Source: Pteria penguin (lineage: Eukaryota; Mollusca; Bivalvia; Pterioida; Pteriidae). From it: a DNA stretch of 64,000 nucleotides. Shown here piece after piece: positions 57,501-64,000 of the stretch. A program made the position numbers and the translations under genes. Position 1 is the stretch's first letter; each line of letters opens with the position of its first letter. The notes under the pieces are model-generated. The model was not told the DNA's origin. It worked only from the letters and a program-made list of their open reading frames with translations, and searched no databases. The DNA is taken from positions 25,850,841 through 25,914,840 of the forward strand of contig CM068583.1 of NCBI GenBank assembly GCA_035048485.1, in the 5' to 3' direction.

Positions 57501-60500
57501 GATCTCAACTAAACACCCACTCACTAATTTCTTTTTTTCATATGTATATATATTTATTCTATGCATTATTGAGTCTTTTAGTTAAACAGAGTTATTTCCC
57601 ATTTGAGACGGTATCTGACGTAAACAATCATGACATCATCAAATTCCTATGAAAATGTCATATATGGGCTATCATTTCCCGGAGTTTTAGATCAGTTTCC
57701 ATAAGATTTGATGACGTCATAAGTGTTTTACGTCAGATACCGTCCCAAATGGGAGGTAACTCTGTAAAACGAAAAGAACGAATACATGGGAAGTACAGTT
57801 TTTCTTGACATTTTCTCCCAACTCTGGGGGTGCACATTATACACCAGTGCATATTAGGTGTATACATGTACATAAGTCATTACAATACATAGAAAATTAA
57901 AAAAAACTGACCCACAAAACAGAGAGCACCTTGCATAAATTTGAGAGACTGTCTTTCGAATGCATGCTCCAGCAGTATCATTCTCAAACAATAAAGCCTT
58001 GTATCTGAATTGTAGGATGTACAGAGATGAAGATTGCCACAACATCAAACATTGACTACGCCTTTTCGTCAGATCATCTGTACATGCAAGTTCTAGAACC
58101 AGAAGATGTGAAATACTTGTATAAAATCCGACCAGCCAAAAACTTTGGAGGAGATTTCGTAAGTTTTTCTATTCTAAATAAAGTGAATCTATTTTGTATT
58201 AATGTCTTTGTATTTCTGTTTTGATCTGATATTGGTTTAATAATTTTTGATGGAGTTATGCCCCTTGGACTTAAAAAATTTCCAACAATAACATTTTCCA
58301 TGCTTTGTCTCTGCAATGAATGTACATATTGATTTTTTCAGATTTACGTTTCAAAGATACATAAGCTTCACATAAGCTTGAGAAGCTTATGTATCTTTGA
58401 AATGTAAACATAGATTTTACATAGCTTTGTATTTGTCATCTCTTAAATTGCTTGATAAAGATCATGAGGCCGAAAATTTGCAATATAGAGTGTTTGTGTT
58501 CCTTTACTTTTCTTATTCTTTTCTCATTCTTAATTTTTCTGGCTCCAGTTGTTTGGAACTTTAACCACTGGTTTAGCAGTGGTTAAAAGTTAGATGAAAT
58601 TTAACCAGTGGTTAAAGAGTGGAACAACTGGCCCATGAAAGTTAAGAACCTTTTGATTTTGAATCATCAGAATTTATACCAAAATGTGACCATGATGAAG
58701 CTAGATAGTTTTTATGCTCCCCGAAAAATTTCGTGGGAGCATATAGTCGCTGTTGTGTCCGTGTGTCTGTCCGTCTGTTTGAATGTGCATCCCTCCGAGC
58801 TCATATCTCCTATACCTTTCATCAGAATTTGCTCATTTGGTCATTCGAGGTCATTTCTGAAAGGTCAAGTTCTCTTGTTAACTATATGATTTAAAATACC
58901 AAAAAAAAGAAATCAAAATTTGATCATACTTCACCAAAATATTGTTTAGGTTAAGAGCTTTCGGACAAAGGTCACTCAAGTTTATTTCTGAAAGGTCAAG
59001 GTCACTTATTAACTATGACTTTAAATACCATGAAGTATTTACATCTCCTACACCTTTTATCAGAATTTTATCATACTTCATGAAAATGTTATTTAGGTTA
59101 AGAGATTTTGGACAAAGGTCACTCAAGGTAATTGCTGAAAGGTCAAGGTCACGATAAAAAGTTTTATTTCATAACCAATCAAGGTAAAACTTACTCATTT
59201 TAGTTTAAGATACCGTGATCACTTGCTCTTCTACAGTTGACTCAATTGGATATCCATATGATACATTGAGATTTGAAATCATCATCAATTAATACAATGA
59301 TTTCCTACATCTTATGTCATTCATTTCCTTCATTATTGCTGTGCTTCTTAGAGCATCCATCAGTTTTACTAATTTTTTGTATATGAACTGAGTTATCAAT
59401 TTTTTACATTATAAGTATAACTGCTGTTACGGGAGCATCCATCAGTTATACTGATACTCTTGTGTTATATGATTCAAGTCTTAAGAAGTAATCAAGTTGG
59501 TTGCTTCTCAGAAGTTGGTTTGTAATGGGTTTTATATGCCTGTCTCTGTATCGTCTGTCTGTCCGTCCGTCGGCTATGGAACGCTATAACTTTAGTAAAC
59601 ATCAGCTGTTTTTAGCTCTACTGGTCTCGACCAGTCAAGCTCATGCGACGGTCCTTCGTCCGTTGTCCGGCCGTCCGTCCGTCCGTCCGTAAACAATTTT
59701 TTGTTCCCTCTTCTCCTCTGAAGGTATATACCCCAGAGACCTTATTATGGGTTCTTCTTGTTGGGTAGGTGGTGTAGTTGTGCATGTGCAATTTTGGTCC
59801 AGTTTTGACCCCTTGGGGGCCCACAAAAGGGCGTGGTCCCAAAATCTTGTTCCCTCTTCTTCTCTGATTGTATATATCCCAGAGACCTAATTATGGTCTC
59901 ATCATGTTTTGTAGCTAGTCTAGTTGTGCATGTGCAATTTTGGTCTGGTCCGGACCCCCTGGGGCCCCTACAAAAGGGGCGTGGTCCCAAAATCTTGTTC
60001 CCTTTTCATTTCTGAAGGTATATATCATAGAGACCTAATTATGGTCTCATTTTGTTATATAGGTGGTCTAGTTGTGCATGTGCAATTTTGGTACGGTCCG
60101 GACCCCCTGGGCTCCCAGAAAGGGGCGTGGTCCCAAAATCTTGTTCCCCCTTCTATTCTTAAGGTATATGTCCCAGAGACCTAATTATGGTCTCATCATG
60201 TTTGGTATGTGATCTAGTTGTGCATTTATTATTTTGGCCTGGTCCGCCCCCCCCCCCCCTGGGGTCCCACAAAAGGGTGTGGTCCCAAATTCTTGTTCCC
60301 TCTTCTATCCTTAAGGTATATGTCCCAGAGACCTAATTATGGTCTCATTTTGTTGGATAGGTGGTCTAGTTGTGCATGTGCAATTTTGGTCTAGTCCGGA
60401 CCCCCTGGGACCTCACAAAGGGGCGTGGTCACAAAATCTTGTTCCCTCTTCTTTTCTGAAGGTATATGTCCCAGAGACCTAATTATGGTCTCATCATGTT

Positions 60501-63049
60501 TGGTATATGATGTAGTTGTGCATGTATAATTTTGGTCTGGTCCGGACCCCCTGGGGTCCCAAAAAGGAGCGTGGTCCCAAAATCTTGTTCCCTCATTTTC
60601 TCTTAAGGTATATATCCTAGACACCTAATTATGGTCTCATTTTGTTGGATAGGTGGTGTAGTTGTGCATGTGCAATTTTGGTCCGGTCCAGACCCCCTGG
60701 GACCCCACAAAGGGGCGTGGTCCCAAAATCTTGTTCCCTCTTCTTTTCTTAAGGTATATGTCCCAGAGACCTAATTATGGTCTAATCATGTTTGGTATGT
60801 GATCTAGTTGTGCATGTATAATTTTGGTCCAGTCTGGACCCCCTGGGGTCCCACATACGGGTGTGGTCCCAAAATCTTTTTCCCTCTTTTTCTCTGAGGG
60901 TATATATCCTAGAGACCTAATTATGGTCTCATTTTGTTGGATAGGTGGTGTAGTTGTGCATGTGTAATTTTGGACCAGTTTGGACCTCCTTGGGCCCCAC
61001 AGGGGGCGTGGTCCCAAAATCTTGTTCCCTCTTCTTTTCTGAAGGTATATGTCCCAGAGACCTAATTATAGTCTCATCATGATTGATATGTGATGTAGTT
61101 GTGCATGTATAAGTTTGCTCCAGTCCGGACCCCCTTGGGTCCCACAAAGGGGTGTGGTCCCAAAATCTTGTTCCCTCTTTTTCTTTGAAAGTATATAGCC
61201 TAGAGACCTAATTATGGTCTCCTTTTGTTGGATAGGTGGTGTAATTGTGCATGTGCAATTTTGGACCAGTTCGGACACCCTGGGGCCCCACAAAGGGGCA
61301 TGGTCCCAAAATCTTGTTCCCACTTCTTCTCTTATTGTATATGTCTGCGAGACTTAATTATGATCTCATCATGTTTGGTAGGTGGTCTAGTTGTGCATGT
61401 GCAATACAAAACATACATGTGTGGTCCAAAGATATTTTTACCCCTTCTTCTCTGAAGGTAAATTGTTGTTTGAGTAGAGGATAACAGTAGAGCTCCAGTC
61501 TCGACAGAGACTTCTGGTTCATGTAACTCATGCAGAATGCTTAAATAGTGTAGAGCAAGCCGCTTTTTGATTCTGAGCAAATTCCGTTTTGTCGTTCTGG
61601 AGTTATGGAACTTGGATTTTATTTTTACTATGAAAAGATGGAATGGTACACAATAACTTAAGTAAACATCAGTTAGACTCATATAGAATGCTGAGATAAT
61701 GTAGGGAAAGCTGCCTTTGGATTTTGAGCAAATTCCGTTTTGTCGCTCCAGAGTTATGGGACCTTGATTTTATTTTAAGTAGGAAAAGATGCTATTAAAC
61801 ACGATAACTTAAGTAAACATCAGTTGTTTTTCATGAAACTTATATAGAATGCTTAAATAGTGAAGGGGAAGCCATCTTTTAGTTTTGAGCAAATTTCATT
61901 CTGTTGTTACAGAGTTATGGGGCTTGGATCCTCTTTCTGGATTTCATTATTTCATAAAAGTATTGCCAAAGAGACCCAAAATTAGGAGTAATAAAACCAT
62001 ATGTTCACATTGATCCCATCCAAAGTAAGCGACGGGCATATTAAGCCACGCTAGGCATTGCTCTTGTTGTTTATATGTATACAAAACAATAATAATAAAT
62101 CAGTGTATTGAACTGAATTAGCATACATATTTTTCAGATACAGATAGCTTAATGTACATTATCGTAATATGAAATTTCATTTATTCAAAAATCAAATCTT
62201 TGAAACAAGTTTTAATGGCTGAGTAGTGTATGCTAAAGCCTCTCACTAGTGTTCAATCTGGGTTCAAATTCTGCTTGTCCATGCATATAAGAAAGTCTCT
62301 CATGGTACCTGCAGAAGATTTCCTGCTCAGTATCCAATTTCTTTCTCTATTAAATGCTGCTTACCACCATATTGATGATATCATCACAGGTTATCATTAA
62401 ATAACAAACCTTTATATATATGAAATTCTCTCATCACATTGTAACTTACATTATACCTTTGTATATTTCAGCATAAGCAGCATTATAACATAGAGTTGGT
62501 GCCAGGAGAGCCTTATGATGGGTGTTCTGTGCTTGAAAATGCCAATGATATTAGAGGAATGGTCGCTCTTCTACAGAGAGGGTATGTTGAAAAAAAATTA
62601 ATCTGTAGTGGGCATGACAAAGTTATATGTTGTTTCGTTTTCAGAAACTTTTCATTATACTAATACCAACATATCATTGTTATTATTATTTTACATCTAA
62701 TTTTGAATTCCACTTGAAAACTTATCATGCAGTGATATAATTGGAATTATTTAATTAATACACTCTTGTTTTAAATCCAGTGTTCCATTATTTATAACTT
62801 GATAAAGCAGTCAGTGGAATAGTATATATAATGTAAGTTTTATGTGTGTATATATAATGTAAGTTTTATGTGTGTTTATAGGCAGTGTTCATTTGTAACA
62901 AAGACATACCATGCTGAACAGGCTGGTGCCTTGGCAGTGATCATAGCAGATAGTGACATCTCAGACATAGAGAATCAGGTGGATATGGTACAGGATGGCA
63001 CAGAGAGAGAAGTCACTATACCAAGTCTGTATCTGCTGGGAAAAGATGG
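54513..63049 (+). CDS. PRADC1: Protease-associated domain-containing protein 1, 5' part
   Basis: Four coding exons: 54513-54573, 58016-58158, 62472-62581 and 62882-63049. All are in phase with GT-AG borders; the last donor (gtgagt) leads to exons beyond the window. About 160 residues are seen. The start is chosen because MRKSSILLTAFSLTVILSCA is a good signal peptide directly encoded by exon 1; an in-frame upstream start at 54390 would bury it. The mature part reads HLYMQVLEPEDVKYLY, RPAKNFGGDF, ELVPGEPYDGC, VALLQRGQCSF, TKTYHAEQAGALAVIIAD and IPSLYLLGKDG, a PA domain collinear with human PRADC1 (PAP21). The family is a small secreted glycoprotein consisting of little more than the PA domain, with no protease active site. 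The missing C-terminus should be only about 30-40 residues. Confidence 0.95.
56170..57065 (-). mobile_element. Tigger/pogo-like element, 896 bp, internally deleted
   Basis: Ends CAGTGAAAACTGTC and, inverted, CAGTATAAACTGTC. TA is on both outer sides (56168-56169, 57066-57067), the pogo target duplication. It carries the 3' end of a transposase on the minus strand. Confidence 0.8.
56182..56680 (-). pseudogene. Tigger-type transposase C-terminal remnant
   Basis: Minus strand reads LDHGVIHAFKAHYKFNSRIA, a stop (TAA at 56610-56608), then in the same frame DYNPLTRLACELRSGIN and about 120 more residues with an acidic DVSDDWENELVKEY and TDIIDIVKKL segment. LD-GVI-FKAHY is the conserved motif near the end of the Tigger/CENP-B-like DDE domain. 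The N-terminal DNA-binding region and the first catalytic residues are absent. Confidence 0.75.
57587..57764. mobile_element. 178-bp MITE, CAGAGTTATTTCCC family
   Basis: CAGAGTTATTTCCCATTTGA, then GACGGTATCTGACGTAAA, at the left, mirrored at the right ending TAACTCTG. TIRs of about 37 bp. A diverged copy lies at 43431-43582. Confidence 0.85.
58343..58408. repeat. 27-bp-arm hairpin in PRADC1 intron 2
   Basis: Arms 58343-58369 and 58382-58408 are complementary with one mismatch ('caaagatacataagcttc'), around a 12-nt loop that repeats part of the arm (cataagctt). Confidence 0.85.
58551..58634. mobile_element. 84-bp MITE related to 20917-21159
   Basis: Ends CCAGTTGTTTGGAACTTTAA and, inverted, GGAACAACTGGCC. 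The interior 'accactggtt' / 'accagtggtt' is also inverted. Confidence 0.65.
58712..59448 (+). repeat. GGGAGCAT-ended dispersed repeat, second copy
   Basis: Opens with a hairpin TATGCTCCCCGAAA...TTTCGTGGGAGCATA (58713-58744), has ~150-bp units around 'ggacaaaggtcactcaag', and closes near 'gggagcatccatcagtt'. Same family as 17965-18712, opposite orientation. Confidence 0.8.
59690..61450 (+). repeat. Satellite-like array: 146-bp units alternating in two types
   Basis: About 12 units. 'gtggtcccaaaatcttgttc' recurs at 59833, 59981, 60127, 60279, 60425, 60571, 60717, 60863, 61008, 61154 and 61300, a spacing of almost exactly 146. Units alternate between type A ('catcatgtttggtatgtgat', often 'catgtataa') and type B ('cattttgttggataggtggt', 'catgtgcaa'), giving a ~292-bp dimer. 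It lies in PRADC1 intron 2. Open frames inside are by-products of the unit. Confidence 0.92.
61480..61960 (+). repeat. Second tandem repeat, ~150-160-bp units, three copies
   Basis: Units share 'atagaatgct-a-ata-tg', 'gagcaaattccgttttgtcg', 'agagttatggg' and 'ataacttaagtaaacatcag'. The last motif also occurs at about 59590 on the other side of the 146-bp array, so the whole 59.5-62.05 kb block may be one composite element. Confidence 0.75.
62212..62345 (+). mobile_element. Possible tRNA-derived SINE remnant
   Basis: An A-box-like 'tggctgagtagtgtatgc' and a B-box-like 'gggttcaaattc' about 45 bp apart, followed by non-coding sequence. A different family from the SINEs above. Confidence 0.35.
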
Positions 63050-63254
63050 GTGAGTCTTGAATTTAAAGTGTAGTGTTTTTGTGTTGCCTGTGAAGCGTAG
63101 CAGCACTGAAGGATTACTGTGCCCATTATCAGTTTGTTTAATATTATGCCTCCTTTTAAATTTGCTTAGATGGGGATATGTTTTCTAGTACACATTAATG
63201 TTTTCCACTATGCCCCTAGTGTTTCTTTACCCATTGTAATTATATTAAGGGATA

Positions 63255-64000
63255 CAGTAATGCTCCGTTTATCTGAAAACGTTTGTTCCCAGCCGTTTTG
63301 TCCGAATAAATTGATTTTGCAGATTACCGGATCATAGTACAATCGATGTTAAAGAATTTTATTTCTTGATGGTAAAAGGGGTGTATACACAATAAAATAC
63401 AATTAAACATACATTCCTTATATGTGTTTAATTGGTATTTGAAAAAAATATATATCTATCAAGTATTTAATATAAAACATCTTTAGAAACATGTACATTG
63501 TTTTCAGCCAAACTTCTAAAACCTGCTTGATTTTTCAATTTTTTTTTCAATCACCAATGTTTAATTAACAATTTAAACTGTGAAATGGGTAATTCACTTT
63601 TATTTACTATCATTCAAATAATGTAACATTCATTTCTGGCGTGAGCAATCATCAATGACAGTTAACATGACATTTGACTACACCCCAAGTAGTCAATTCT
63701 TAATGGGATAGGTAATTAACATACCATAGATAGGTGACCAGGTAAACAGGTTGTTTAACTGTAAAACAAACATTCAGTCTGTGAAGAGAGGAGATAAACA
63801 ATATGGCTTCATGTATTAATTAAACTGCAGTTATTTGCTACAACTAAGTCCAGAAAGGCAAGACTTTGTCCGGATTATTGGAGCAAATTTATCGTAGTTT
63901 TGGAATTTTGTACCCATATTTCCTTGTCTGGATCCAGAACATGGATTTCTGGATTATCAAATCAAAATATCATTTGGGAAATCTGTTCCCGCACTTTCTT
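63255..64000. mobile_element. Possible pogo-like element, running off the window
   Basis: CAGTAATGCTCCGTTTATCTG preceded by TA resembles a pogo-group left end, and 'gtccggattattggagc' near 63869 resembles an inverted internal end. The right border is outside the window. Confidence 0.3.

Larger units (their letters stand above)
54574..58015 (+). other. PRADC1 intron 1
   Basis: Contains the Tigger-like element 56170-57065 and the MITE 57587-57764. The rest is AT-rich and non-coding to my eye. Confidence 0.6.

Noticed and set aside
59690..61450. CRISPR-like regularly spaced repeats
   Set aside because: Units are contiguous with no unique spacers, and the context is an animal gene intron.
59618..61682. 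Many overlapping 70-116-codon frames with a shared GPRP/RSLGYIPSEKKREQ pattern
   Set aside because: They are translations of the 146-bp satellite unit on the minus strand; each breaks at the next unit and no family is recognisable.

Overview
The window looks like nuclear DNA of a lophotrochozoan animal, most likely a bivalve mollusc. It is AT-rich. Its genes are cut into short exons with GT-AG borders, and it is crowded with short non-autonomous transposons, tRNA-derived SINEs and repeats carrying 'gaccttgacctt'-type or AGCTCACCTGAG-type motifs that I associate with bivalve genomes. The organism call is inference. There is no operon structure, CRISPR array or bacterial feature.

Four conserved genes can be read exon by exon, every junction staying in phase. 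(1) Plus strand, 158-13106: the 3' part of a cGMP phosphodiesterase of the PDE5/PDE6 group. It ends in a prenylation box (C-T-I-L-stop) and carries two alternative copies of a catalytic-domain exon. (2) Minus strand, 29265-16553: a complete alpha/beta hydrolase of the arylacetamide deacetylase / neutral cholesterol ester hydrolase family, 398 aa in six coding exons. (3) Plus strand, 39753-49251: a complete LRP2BP orthologue, 346 aa in seven coding exons with Sel1-like repeats. (4) Plus strand, 54513 to the window edge: the 5' part of PRADC1, a secreted protease-associated-domain protein. The genes have unrelated jobs (cyclic-nucleotide signalling, membrane lipid/ester hydrolysis, receptor-adaptor, secretory glycoprotein) and nothing suggests they act together.

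A fifth coding unit, a two-exon THAP-domain gene on the minus strand (51705-52923), lies inside a 2.3-kb element with terminal inverted repeats and TTAA target duplications. It is therefore better read as cargo of a Kolobok-like transposon than as a host gene. It carries an apparent 1-base frameshift in the first cysteine pair. A Tigger/pogo-like element with TA duplications (56170-57065) holds a broken transposase C-terminus.

The rest is repeats: four or more copies of a long AGCTCACCTGAG-ended element, several SINE insertions (three with clear target duplications), many foldback/TIR miniature elements, a 1.6-kb inverted repeat, a microsatellite-rich duplication at 35.4-36.3 kb, and a satellite-like array at 59.7-61.4 kb. 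That array has 146-bp units alternating in two types, a dimeric higher-order structure. The most unusual small element is an 82-bp perfect palindrome (38-bp arms, 6-nt loop) at 35011-35092 flanked by a 9-bp direct repeat.
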